DNA of 64,000 nucleotides from Crocinitomicaceae bacterium. Lineage in GTDB: Bacteria; Bacteroidota; Bacteroidia; Flavobacteriales_D; Crocinitomicaceae. The notes beneath the pieces are model-generated. The model was not told the origin of the DNA. It saw only the letters and a list, made by a program, of their open reading frames with translations, and ran no database searches. The stretch spans positions 124,001 through 188,000 of the forward strand of contig JAURMI010000006.1 of the NCBI GenBank assembly GCA_030830785.1. The letters run 5' to 3'. Position numbers and translations under genes: made by a program. Numbering within the stretch: the stretch's first letter is position 1; every line of letters begins with the position of its first letter. Shown here in pieces: positions 17,061-25,719 of this stretch.

Positions 17061-19499
17061 ATGAAATCAAAATTCATTTATTCTCCCATAATTTTATTTT
17101 TTCTTGTCACTTTTTATCCGAATTCCTGTGATGGACAAACAGGGGTGTTGTCTGGTAAAATTATTAATATGGACAACGGTTCAGCCCTTTCACCTGCGAA
17201 AGTCAATATAATAGAGCTTGGATTATTCAAGGCAGTTGATCTTGACGGATTTTATGTTTTTGAATTTTTGGCTCCTGGCATCTATACTGTAAAAATAACA
17301 GCCCCTGGATATCAAGACAAAATACAATCTGAGGTACTCATTACCAATGCACGTCCTACGGAGCTCAATTTAGAGTTAGAGCCTAGGGTGCAAAACGCTA
17401 AGGCTATTAGAGTAAGTGCAGCGCCGTTTCAACGCAGGTTGGAATCTCCTAATTCTTTAAAAACCTTAAGTGCAACCGAGGTAGAGCGTTTACCTGGTGC
17501 CAATCGGGATGTGAGCAAAGTAATTGCCGCCTTACCAGGGGTAGCGGCACGTGCCACCTTTAGAAATGACATAATCATTAGAGGTGGCTCTCCAGGTGAA
17601 AACAAATTTTATTTGGACGGTATTGAAGTTCCAAATATTAATCACTTTGCTACTCAAGGTAGTAGCGGTGGCCCGGTGGGCTTGTTAAATGTTAATTTTA
17701 TTCGAGAAGTTGAATTCTATTCGGGTTCTTTTCCTGCAAACCGGGCCAATGGACTTTCATCCGTTCTTTCTTTTAAACAAAAAGATGGAAATAAAGACGC
17801 TCTCATTACAAATTTTGCATTGGGTTCATCTGATGCTGCCCTCACCTTTGATGGGCCAATAGGTGACAAGGGAGATTTTATTTTTTCGCTCAGACGTTCA
17901 TACTTACAGTTTCTTTTTGCTGCACTTAAATTACCTATATTGCCTACATACAATGATTATCAATTTAAAATTAATTATCAACTCAATCCCAAAAATAAAT
18001 TATCTATTATTGGGCTAGGAGCTTTAGATCAATTTGGCTTGAATCAAAAAGTAAATGATGGTTTAACCGATACAAGCCAAATCCAATACAATAATTTTAT
18101 CTTGGGAAATTTGCCCATGCAAGGTCAATGGAATTACACAATGGGTGCGGTTTGGCAACATTCCTCAAAGTCATCCATCCAAACTGTAGTGCTCAGCCGA
18201 AATATGCTCAATAACGAGGCCTACCGTTATAAAAATTTAATTGAGGAGCCGCAGTACCTCTTGCAGAATTACAGCTCATTTGAAGCAGAGAACAAACTTA
18301 GAATGGAGCATACTTATCGCAAAAATGGTTGGCGTTTCAATATAGGCGCTGGCTATGAGTTTGCCAAATATTATAACAGTACCTATCAATTGCTCACCAT
18401 ATTTGGGCAACCAGATACAATTGACTTTCAGTCGAATTTAAATCTTCATAAGTTTTCGGCATTTTCACAATTAAGTCGCACCGTATTTAATGAGCGCTTG
18501 CGTCTTTCTCTTGGATTGCGAATAGATGGCACTTCATACAGTGCGCAAATGCGCAATCCACTCAATCAATTTTCTCCTATGTTTTCTGCATCATATCGCC
18601 TAACTGAAAATTGGTCGATTAATTCAAACGTAGCGCGCTACCATCAGTTACCTTCGTACACAATTTTAGGTTATCGAAATCTTGCTGGTGAATTGGTGAA
18701 CAAACAAAATGACCTTAAATATATTACTGCCAATCATTTTGTTATGGGTACTGAGTACTTACTTAAATGGAATGCGCGCATCACTTTTGAAGGATTTTTA
18801 AAACAATACGACAATTATCCTTTCTCCATCAAAGATTCCATTTGCCTTGCAAATATTGGGTCAGACTTCGGTGTTGTTGGTAATGAAGCCGTAAGTTCGA
18901 GTTCTTCGGGCCATAGTTATGGAACTGAATTCTTATACCAGCAAAAGTTATTCAAAGGATTTTATGCCGTTTTGGCCTACACTTGGGTGCGTTCAGAATT
19001 TCTAGACAAAAACAATAATTACGTTCCCACTTCTTGGGATAGTAGAAATATTGTTTCATTAACTGGCGGAAAGCGCTTTGAAAATGGTTGGGAAATTGGC
19101 TTACGTTGGTTATACTCTGGTGGCGCTCCCTACACACCTTATGATATAGCCACATCGAGTTTAATAAACAATTGGAATATCAACGGATTAGGCTTGTTAG
19201 ATTATACTCAATTAAATACCCAACGTGAAAGTAGTTTTCATCAGCTAAATATCCGAGTAGATAAAAAACTTTATTTGAATCAATTCAATATGAATTTTTA
19301 TCTCGACATTCAAAATCTATATGCTTACAAGGCAAAACTAGCACCGATACTATTGGTTGAGACAGATGAAAACAACCAGCCAATAGTCAATGCGAATGAT
19401 CCTACGCGTTATCAAACGAAACTCATTGAAAATGCCTCGGGTATTGTGCAGCCGACACTTGGAATTATCATTGAATTTGCAACAAAGAAAGCAAAGTAG
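17061..19499 (+). CDS. TonB-dependent receptor with carboxypeptidase-regulatory-like domain
   Basis: GVLSGKIINMDNGSALSPAKVNI...; plug RDVSKVIAALPGVAARATFRNDIIIRGGSPGENKFYLDGIEVPNINHFATQGSSGGPVGLLN. Confidence 0.92.
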   Translation: MKSKFIYSPIILFFLVTFYPNSCDGQTGVLSGKIINMDNGSALSPAKVNIIELGLFKAVDLDGFYVFEFLAPGIYTVKITAPGYQDKIQSEVLITNARPTELNLELEPRVQNAKAIRVSAAPFQRRLESPNSLKTLSATEVERLPGANRDVSKVIAALPGVAARATFRNDIIIRGGSPGENKFYLDGIEVPNINHFATQGSSGGPVGLLNVNFIREVEFYSGSFPANRANGLSSVLSFKQKDGNKDALITNFALGSSDAALTFDGPIGDKGDFIFSLRRSYLQFLFAALKLPILPTYNDYQFKINYQLNPKNKLSIIGLGALDQFGLNQKVNDGLTDTSQIQYNNFILGNLPMQGQWNYTMGAVWQHSSKSSIQTVVLSRNMLNNEAYRYKNLIEEPQYLLQNYSSFEAENKLRMEHTYRKNGWRFNIGAGYEFAKYYNSTYQLLTIFGQPDTIDFQSNLNLHKFSAFSQLSRTVFNERLRLSLGLRIDGTSYSAQMRNPLNQFSPMFSASYRLTENWSINSNVARYHQLPSYTILGYRNLAGELVNKQNDLKYITANHFVMGTEYLLKWNARITFEGFLKQYDNYPFSIKDSICLANIGSDFGVVGNEAVSSSSSGHSYGTEFLYQQKLFKGFYAVLAYTWVRSEFLDKNNNYVPTSWDSRNIVSLTGGKRFENGWEIGLRWLYSGGAPYTPYDIATSSLINNWNINGLGLLDYTQLNTQRESSFHQLNIRVDKKLYLNQFNMNFYLDIQNLYAYKAKLAPILLVETDENNQPIVNANDPTRYQTKLIENASGIVQPTLGIIIEFATKKAK

Positions 19500-19507
19500 T
19501 TACTTTT

Positions 19508-19535
19508 CCAATTTCTTGAAAAATTGGTATCTTTG
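19508..19535 (+). promoter_or_regulatory. ndk promoter: TATCTTTG -7 box (19528-19535) abutting a 7-bp-arm inverted repeat
   Basis: CCAATTT-cttgaa-AAATTGG followed directly by TATCTTTG. Confidence 0.5.
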
Positions 19536-19554
19536 CGCCCAAATTTAACTTCAA

Positions 19555-19974
19555 ATGGCAACAAATAGAACTTTTACAATGTTAAAACCCGATGCAATAG
19601 AAAACGGGCATATGGGCAAAATTATCGATATGATTATTGAGGCAGGTTTTCATATTAAAGCAATGAAATACACCCAATTAACAGAAGGGCAAGCTAAAGA
19701 ATTTTATGCAGTTCACGCTGAGCGTCCGTTTTACTCGGAGTTAGTGGCCTACATGACAAGTGGCCCAATTGTTGCCGCAATTTTAGAAAAAGAAAATGCA
19801 GTAGCCGATTTTCGTTCGCTGATCGGTTCTACAGATCCGGCTGAAGCAGCTGAGGGCACAATTAGAAAGGCTTTCGCTGAAAGTAAAGGTCGAAATGCAG
19901 TGCATGGTTCAGATTCAGATGAAAATGCACAATTAGAAGGTGCTTTTCATTTTAGCGAAGCAGAAATTTTTTAA
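19555..19974 (+). CDS. ndk: Nucleoside diphosphate kinase
   Basis: [31 protein letters not shown] (active-site His). Confidence 0.97.
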   Translation: MATNRTFTMLKPDAIENGHMGKIIDMIIEAGFHIKAMKYTQLTEGQAKEFYAVHAERPFYSELVAYMTSGPIVAAILEKENAVADFRSLIGSTDPAEAAEGTIRKAFAESKGRNAVHGSDSDENAQLEGAFHFSEAEIF

Positions 19975-19993
19975 TTTTCACTTTAAAGAATTT

Positions 19994-20020
19994 AAAAGAC
20001 CGCTTGTGCGGTCTTTTTTT
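19994..20020 (+). terminator. Rho-independent terminator after ndk
   Basis: AAAGACCGC-ttgt-GCGGTCTTTTTTT. Confidence 0.9.
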
Positions 20021-20032
20021 ATGTAGCCTTAA

Positions 20033-21625
20033 ATGAAATTCTCAGAAGCCATAGAATCTCGTCGAACTTTCGGCATTATTTCACATCCAGATGCAGGTAA
20101 AACTACGCTGACCGAAAAGCTATTGCTATTTGGTGGCGCAATTCAGACTGCAGGTGCAGTTAAAAATAACAAGATCAAGAAATCTGCAACCTCCGACTTT
20201 ATGGAGATCGAGAAGCAGCGCGGGATTTCAGTGGCAACCTCTGTAATGGCATTTGGCTACCAAGGCAAACAGATAAATATTTTAGATACCCCAGGTCATA
20301 AGGATTTTGCCGAAGACACCTTTCGCACACTAACAGCAGTTGACAGCGTTATTTTGGTAATTGATTGTGCCAATGGAGTGGAAGAACAAACAGAGCGCCT
20401 TATGGAGGTATGTCGAATGCGCAATACGCCTGTAATCATTTTTGTCAATAAAATGGATCGCGATGGTAAAGAAGCTTTTGACTTACTCGATGAGCTCGAA
20501 TCCAAGTTAAACATTAAAGTGCGCCCGCTCACTTGGCCAATTGGCATGGGAGATCGCTTTCAAGGAGTTTATAACATATATCAAAAAAGTCTTAATTTAT
20601 TTTCAGCCAATAAGACCAAAATTGCACAAGATGTTGTAAGTATAGGGGATTTGGCCGATCAACATTTAAATCAAGTCATTGGTGATGATCCAGCGATTGA
20701 ATTGCGTGAAGAAATTGATATGATTGAGGGGGTGTATGATGCCTTTGATCGCGAACATTACTTAGCAGGTCAAGTGGCCCCTGTCTTTTTTGGTTCGGCC
20801 GTAAATAATTTTGGCGTAAAAGAATTACTCGATACCTTTTGTCTCATATCGCCTTCTCCACGCCCAAGAGAATCCGATACGCGCAAGGTGGATCCCTCAG
20901 ATGAACGATTCAGTGGTTTTGTATTTAAAATTCACGCCAATCTTGACCCTAAGCATCGAGATCGGATTGCTTTTCTGAGAATAGTTTCAGGTCGTTTCGA
21001 GCGCAATAAGTTTTATCACCATGTACGATTGAATAAGGACATGAAATTTGCGAATCCCACCTCTTTTATGGCCCAAGATAAAAGCGTAATTGATGATGCA
21101 TATCCAGGAGACGTCATAGGTCTTTATGATACTGGAAGTTTCAAAATTGGCGATACACTGACAACTGGTGAAAAAATGCAGTTTAAAGGAATTCCATCAT
21201 TTTCTCCTGAGATTTTCCAAGAATTAGAAAATCTAGATCCACTCAAATCCAAGCAATTGGAAAAAGGCATCCGTCAATTGATTGATGAAGGGGTCGCGCA
21301 ATTGTTCATTCAGCAACCTGGCAATAGAAAAATCGTAGGAACGGTAGGTCAGCTTCAATTTGAAGTAATTAATCATCGTCTCATTCATGAATATGGAGCG
21401 AACTGTCGATTCGTTCCAAGATCTTACTACAAGGCCTGTTGGATAACATCAAAAAATGATCAACAACTTTCAATGTTCCAAAAAGCTAAAAGCAATTTCT
21501 TGGCCTTAGATAAAGATGAAAACCTAGTCTTCTTAGCACAAACACCATTTTTATTACAAATGGCCGAGCAAGATTATCCGGACTTAACGTTCCATCATAC
21601 CTCTGCATTTAAGTTAGAGTTTTGA
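20033..21625 (+). CDS. prfC: Peptide chain release factor 3
   Basis: [50 protein letters not shown]; translation-GTPase G motifs. Confidence 0.97.
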   Translation: MKFSEAIESRRTFGIISHPDAGKTTLTEKLLLFGGAIQTAGAVKNNKIKKSATSDFMEIEKQRGISVATSVMAFGYQGKQINILDTPGHKDFAEDTFRTLTAVDSVILVIDCANGVEEQTERLMEVCRMRNTPVIIFVNKMDRDGKEAFDLLDELESKLNIKVRPLTWPIGMGDRFQGVYNIYQKSLNLFSANKTKIAQDVVSIGDLADQHLNQVIGDDPAIELREEIDMIEGVYDAFDREHYLAGQVAPVFFGSAVNNFGVKELLDTFCLISPSPRPRESDTRKVDPSDERFSGFVFKIHANLDPKHRDRIAFLRIVSGRFERNKFYHHVRLNKDMKFANPTSFMAQDKSVIDDAYPGDVIGLYDTGSFKIGDTLTTGEKMQFKGIPSFSPEIFQELENLDPLKSKQLEKGIRQLIDEGVAQLFIQQPGNRKIVGTVGQLQFEVINHRLIHEYGANCRFVPRSYYKACWITSKNDQQLSMFQKAKSNFLALDKDENLVFLAQTPFLLQMAEQDYPDLTFHHTSAFKLEF

Positions 21626-21695
21626 TAGTACAGATTTATTGTTGCGCCATCAACACATCAACATTTACAATAATTCAATTATTTTAGTAAAAAAA

Positions 21696-22823
21696 ATGGT
21701 TAAACCTCTGGAGCGTCGTTCATTTTTATCCCGCATGGGTTTGGGCCTTGGGGCTGTGCTTGTGCAGCCTTTTTCACTCTTTTCTAAAAATTCTCAAGCC
21801 TCTATGCAAGCTCAACTCATATTAAAAATACGACCACTGGGTTTCCAGTGGGAAACCCTTGACCCTTTTCTCTTTTGTGTGCACCATGAAGATTTTTTTC
21901 CAAAGGGAAATAAGGCTTTGGGCCCTGATCCAAGTAATTTTGTTGGTCGCCATATGGGACAAGATTTCATTGTGAAAGATGGATTTAGGATGTATCATGG
22001 TTCAACTGTTCCCGGCTTTCCGGGTCATCCGCACCGTGGTTTCGAGACCATAACTATAGTGCGCACTGGTTTGGTTGATCATGCTGATAGCATGGGTGCC
22101 GCCGGTCGATATGGTCACGGAGACGTACAATGGATGACTGCGGGCAAAGGTGTGCAACATGCAGAAATGTTCCCATTGATTAATCAAGATAAAGACAATC
22201 CATTGGAACTCTTTCAAATTTGGCTCAATTTGCCGAAAAAGCGCAAAATGGTGGCGCCGCATTTTAAGATGCTTTGGGCAGAATCGGTTCCAAAATTCAG
22301 TGCTGAGACCCATGATGCAAAGACACATGTGGAAGTTTTGGTTGGAAAATTCGATCAATATCAGTCTATCAATACACCACCAAACTCATGGGCTGCCGAC
22401 CCAAATAACCAAGTAGCTATATACAATATTCAATTGGAAGCTGGAGCTTCATTTGAATTACCGGCAGCTGGGCCTGGCATCAATAGAAGTATTTATTACT
22501 ATGAAGGAAACCAATTAAAGATTGGCGGGCAAGATATTGCGCATTACCACGCAGCAGATGTCGATGCGACACAAAAGTGTTTACTGCAAAATGGCGGGGA
22601 AGTTTCCAAAGTGCTCGTCTTACAAGGCCGCCCGATCAACGAACCTGTGGTGCAACATGGCCCCTTTGTAATGAATTCAAAGGAAGAGATTTATCAGGCC
22701 TTTCAAGATTATCAATCTACACAATTTGGAGGCTGGCCTTGGCCGCGCTATGACCAAGTGCACGATGCCAAACTCGGACGTTTTGCAAAACATGCGGATG
22801 GCCGTATGGAGGAGCCTCAATAA
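21696..22823 (+). CDS. Pirin family protein with N-terminal Tat-like signal
   Basis: ERRSFLSRMGLGLGA; pirin motifs HPHRGFETITIVRTGLVDHADSMG, GDVQWMTAGKGVQHAEMFP; start moved from 21639. Confidence 0.9.
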   Translation: MVKPLERRSFLSRMGLGLGAVLVQPFSLFSKNSQASMQAQLILKIRPLGFQWETLDPFLFCVHHEDFFPKGNKALGPDPSNFVGRHMGQDFIVKDGFRMYHGSTVPGFPGHPHRGFETITIVRTGLVDHADSMGAAGRYGHGDVQWMTAGKGVQHAEMFPLINQDKDNPLELFQIWLNLPKKRKMVAPHFKMLWAESVPKFSAETHDAKTHVEVLVGKFDQYQSINTPPNSWAADPNNQVAIYNIQLEAGASFELPAAGPGINRSIYYYEGNQLKIGGQDIAHYHAADVDATQKCLLQNGGEVSKVLVLQGRPINEPVVQHGPFVMNSKEEIYQAFQDYQSTQFGGWPWPRYDQVHDAKLGRFAKHADGRMEEPQ

Positions 22824-22841
22824 TTTTTCAAACTATTTAAC

Positions 22842-22873
22842 AAAAAAAGCACCTCATTCGAGGTGCTTTTTTT
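22842..22873. terminator. Hairpin terminator (possibly bidirectional) between pirin gene and tRNA
   Basis: AAAAAAAGCACCTcattcgAGGTGCTTTTTTT; A- and T-tracts flank the stem. Confidence 0.88.
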
Positions 22874-22877
22874 AGAG

Positions 22878-22950
22878 TGATTCCGCTGGGGCTCGAACCC
22901 AGGGCCCATACATTAAAAGTGTATTGCTCTACCAGCTGAGCTACGGAATC
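22878..22950 (-). tRNA. trnK: tRNA-Lys (UUU)
   Basis: Reverse complement GATTCCGTAGCTCAGCTGGTAGAGCAATACACTTTTAATGTATGGGCCCTGGGTTCGAGCCCCAGCGGAATCA: 7-bp acceptor stem, D arm, CTTTTAA anticodon loop, TTCGAGC T loop. Confidence 0.96.
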
Positions 22951-23055
22951 AGCAGTTTTGAGGGTGCAAATATACATTTTTTCAATAGATACAGCAAAGA
23001 AAATGTTGCTAATTTTGATTTTAAAATTTGCCTTAAATAGTTCAATTATAACTAA

Positions 23056-23562
23056 ATGTTAATGAATAAGATTTTTTTAATTGGAATGATGGGTTGTGGT
23101 AAAACAACCGTTGGCAAAGAACTTGCCCAAGTTTTGGGTTATACTTTCATAGATTCAGATAGTGAAATTGAAAAGAAATCCAAAATGAAGATTTCTCAAA
23201 TTTTTCTAAAATATGGTGAGCCATATTTTAGAAAATTGGAAACTGATTTTCTAGATTCTTTGCCTGAAAAAAAAATAGTTGTTGCTTGTGGAGGGGGCTT
23301 ACCTTGTTTTAATGACAATATCAATCGCATAAAGCGTCTTGGCTTTGTTATTTATTTGGAGGCTGCTCCTGCATTGCTTTTTCTTAGGGTAGCAAAATTA
23401 AAAGATAGGCCTTTGATTAGTGATTTAAAACAATTTAAAGTCCTATTCAATCAGCGCAGTGGTGACTACCAAGCGGCTGATGTAGTTATAGATGCTTCTC
23501 TTACAACAAAAGAAATTTTAGTACAAATCCTTCTTAAAACCGATAGTAAAATTGAAAAATAA
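23056..23562 (+). CDS. aroK: Shikimate kinase
   Basis: IFLIGMMGCGKTTVGKELAQVLGYTFIDSDSEIEKK; VACGGGLPC. Confidence 0.93.
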   Translation: MLMNKIFLIGMMGCGKTTVGKELAQVLGYTFIDSDSEIEKKSKMKISQIFLKYGEPYFRKLETDFLDSLPEKKIVVACGGGLPCFNDNINRIKRLGFVIYLEAAPALLFLRVAKLKDRPLISDLKQFKVLFNQRSGDYQAADVVIDASLTTKEILVQILLKTDSKIEK

Positions 23563-24219
23563 AGGTGAGAGGTATTCGGTAGAAAGCGCTGTATTGTTAT
23601 CTCCATTGGCCAAAAGAAGGTAATTTAGGGTCACATCCGTATATAGTGTTCCAGTTGCAGGGATCGTGTACTTAAGCCCTCCTTGCAAATAGCCCCCAAG
23701 AGCAAATACTTTACCTTCAGCTATTTCCGTAGGATCTATTTGGTAGTCTGTTTGCCAAATGTATACTCCACTAACATCCGTTGGAAAATATTCTTTTCTT
23801 ACCTTTCCTAAGGCCAAAATGATTCCAGATCCTCCATAGCCAGAAAATCCATTGTCATAATCATTACCAATATAGTATCTATTACCACCTTCAATAGTAA
23901 AGTAACTGGTTTTAAATTGATTATTTACAGCTAAAATGTATGGGTTAGTTGTTGGATTAATTGCTGTTACATAACTCGTTAAGGTATCGTAGTTTGGTTG
24001 AGCAAATAAATACGAACATCTTCCATATAGCGTTACATCACCACTACGAGGTATTTCAACATGTGCGTGTACACCAGGCATTAGTAGTTTTTTATTTTGA
24101 ATACTTTGGGTATTAAAAAACTGTGTTGTACTCAATCCACCACCAAAACTAAATTGTGCATAGTTGGTAATTGCTAATAATGTTGAGAAGAGAAAAAAGC
24201 TTAAATATTTCATATTCAC
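23518..24219 (-). CDS. Exported hypothetical, likely outer-membrane beta-barrel protein
   Basis: Signal peptide; aromatic/glycine alternating strands; C-terminal FFNFTIGFKKDLY. Confidence 0.6.
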   Translation of the reverse strand: MNMKYLSFFLFSTLLAITNYAQFSFGGGLSTTQFFNTQSIQNKKLLMPGVHAHVEIPRSGDVTLYGRCSYLFAQPNYDTLTSYVTAINPTTNPYILAVNNQFKTSYFTIEGGNRYYIGNDYDNGFSGYGGSGIILALGKVRKEYFPTDVSGVYIWQTDYQIDPTEIAEGKVFALGGYLQGGLKYTIPATGTLYTDVTLNYLLLANGDNNTALSTEYLSPLFFNFTIGFKKDLY

Positions 24220-24296
24220 TTTGCTAACAAAAATTGTTCCAACAAAAATAGGGCCTTTTTCTCTGAAATTATTTGTAAATATGTTTGTTTTTCATA

Positions 24297-24304
24297 TAAA
24301 TTTG
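24297..24304 (+). promoter_or_regulatory. -33/-7 promoter (TTTG 24272-24275, N21, TAAATTTG)
   Basis: Exact TAnnTTTG with TTTG 21 nt upstream; 7 nt before ATG 24312. Confidence 0.55.
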
Positions 24305-24311
24305 CTTTGAA

Positions 24312-25163
24312 ATGAAGCCAACTCATTACATGTTCTCGTTTGTGCTTGCAACTTTATCTTTCATTGCTGCAAGGTCAATTCAATTGGGCGGTGTGCAAGA
24401 TTACTTTGATCAAGTTGCCAATCGGTATTTAGAACAGGAAGGTTACATTGATTTTGAAAATCAAGGAAATGCTACGTTTATGCCGATTGGAATTCAACCC
24501 CCAAGTGCCTTGGTTTTTATCGATTCTTTAAATTCAGCGTTCTTAAGCCAAGATTCCACGCAATTGTTTGAATTTGATACTGACATGCAAAAATTTTCTT
24601 TGATTCAAAATTGGTCAGAAGATACTAAAATACAGCAAATAGCTTACCTTGATTCTAGTTTCATTCTTTTAGATCAAAACGAAATATTACATTTCGTAAA
24701 TGATTTTTCAGATTCAAACTCAGATGATTTAGTTGCTCTTCCAAATGACGATAACTTGAAACACCTCATCTGTTATCATCCGAATTTAAAGCGTTTGGCT
24801 GTTTTAAATAGTTCACTTTTAGAAAATGGGAAAAGACGATTCGAATGCCAACTTGTTAATGCTAAGAAACGCAAATTGAGTCAAATTCCATTGTTCTCAA
24901 TTGAGTCTGAGGAACTGCTTTTTGAGCCTATTTCAGTCGCTATTCATCCGCTTTCCAATACCTTTTATTTACTTTCTAATCAAGGAGAAGTGGTTATATT
25001 AAACCAAGATGGAACCCTCAAATCACGTCAATTTTTACCTAAAAGTATTACAAAACCTAAAGTCATTGCCATATCGCCAAATGGAGATTTGTTCGCAACC
25101 GATGCCAATATTCTACATCCTGTCGTAATTCGATTACCTTGGCAAAAAATGATTGCGAATTAA
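24312..25163 (+). CDS. Exported hypothetical protein, probable beta-propeller
   Basis: N-terminal hydrophobic segment; repeated 4-strand-like units; C-terminal PKVIAISPNGDLFATDANILHPVVIRL. Confidence 0.6.
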   Translation: MKPTHYMFSFVLATLSFIAARSIQLGGVQDYFDQVANRYLEQEGYIDFENQGNATFMPIGIQPPSALVFIDSLNSAFLSQDSTQLFEFDTDMQKFSLIQNWSEDTKIQQIAYLDSSFILLDQNEILHFVNDFSDSNSDDLVALPNDDNLKHLICYHPNLKRLAVLNSSLLENGKRRFECQLVNAKKRKLSQIPLFSIESEELLFEPISVAIHPLSNTFYLLSNQGEVVILNQDGTLKSRQFLPKSITKPKVIAISPNGDLFATDANILHPVVIRLPWQKMIAN

Positions 25164-25718
25164 AGGGCCTTCATTCATTAGTCCATCAATCACGGATAAA
25201 TTATTAACAAATTCATTTTCTTCACCAAAAGTTTGGGTGTAAGTTAAGGTTGGATTCGAAGAAGAATTTAACCAGTGTTTTTTATCCAATGCAATTTGGT
25301 CAGTATAATTTGATGCCCTTTGAAAGTTGGATTTCAAATCTAATGCACGATCTAACCAGAGTAGAATTGATTCATTGAGTTGGGTGAGATATTTTGGGCT
25401 CAATTCCAGTAGCTTAGCAATGTCATAGAAATAGTATTCAAAGTATGGCGCTTTTGCATAGGCACTTGAAATGGCCCTAAGGTGTTCTGTTTGCCAATTT
25501 TTACTGTAATCTATAGCGACCTTAGAAGTGGCTTGTTTGCCATTATGTATGATCGGTACATTGAGTTTTAAAACTCCGTTGGCACTCAATATATGGCAGC
25601 GTGATCTTATGCTTTGTTTGATAAAATTTTCGTGATAATCCAATACAATTCTCTGTGCAGTCAATAATACCCTGGTATATTCAAGTGAGGGGAAATATGC
25701 ACTTGGCAATACTTCCAT
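25134..25718 (-). CDS. WbqC-like family protein
   Basis: SAYFPSLEYTRVLL...IVLDYHENFIKQSIRSRCHILSANGVLKLNVPI; genomic block with lepB/dapB. Confidence 0.8.
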   Translation of the reverse strand: MEVLPSAYFPSLEYTRVLLTAQRIVLDYHENFIKQSIRSRCHILSANGVLKLNVPIIHNGKQATSKVAIDYSKNWQTEHLRAISSAYAKAPYFEYYFYDIAKLLELSPKYLTQLNESILLWLDRALDLKSNFQRASNYTDQIALDKKHWLNSSSNPTLTYTQTFGEENEFVNNLSVIDGLMNEGPLIRNHFLPR

Positions 25719-25719
25719 C

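Noticed and set aside
17540-17560. CACGTG-centred palindrome (GGCACGTGCC) as a parS site
   Set aside because: Inside a TonB receptor CDS and does not match a 14-16 bp parS consensus; no convincing parS was found near parAB either.
22002-22358. 118-aa minus-strand ORF
   Set aside because: Antisense to conserved pirin motifs; no independent evidence.
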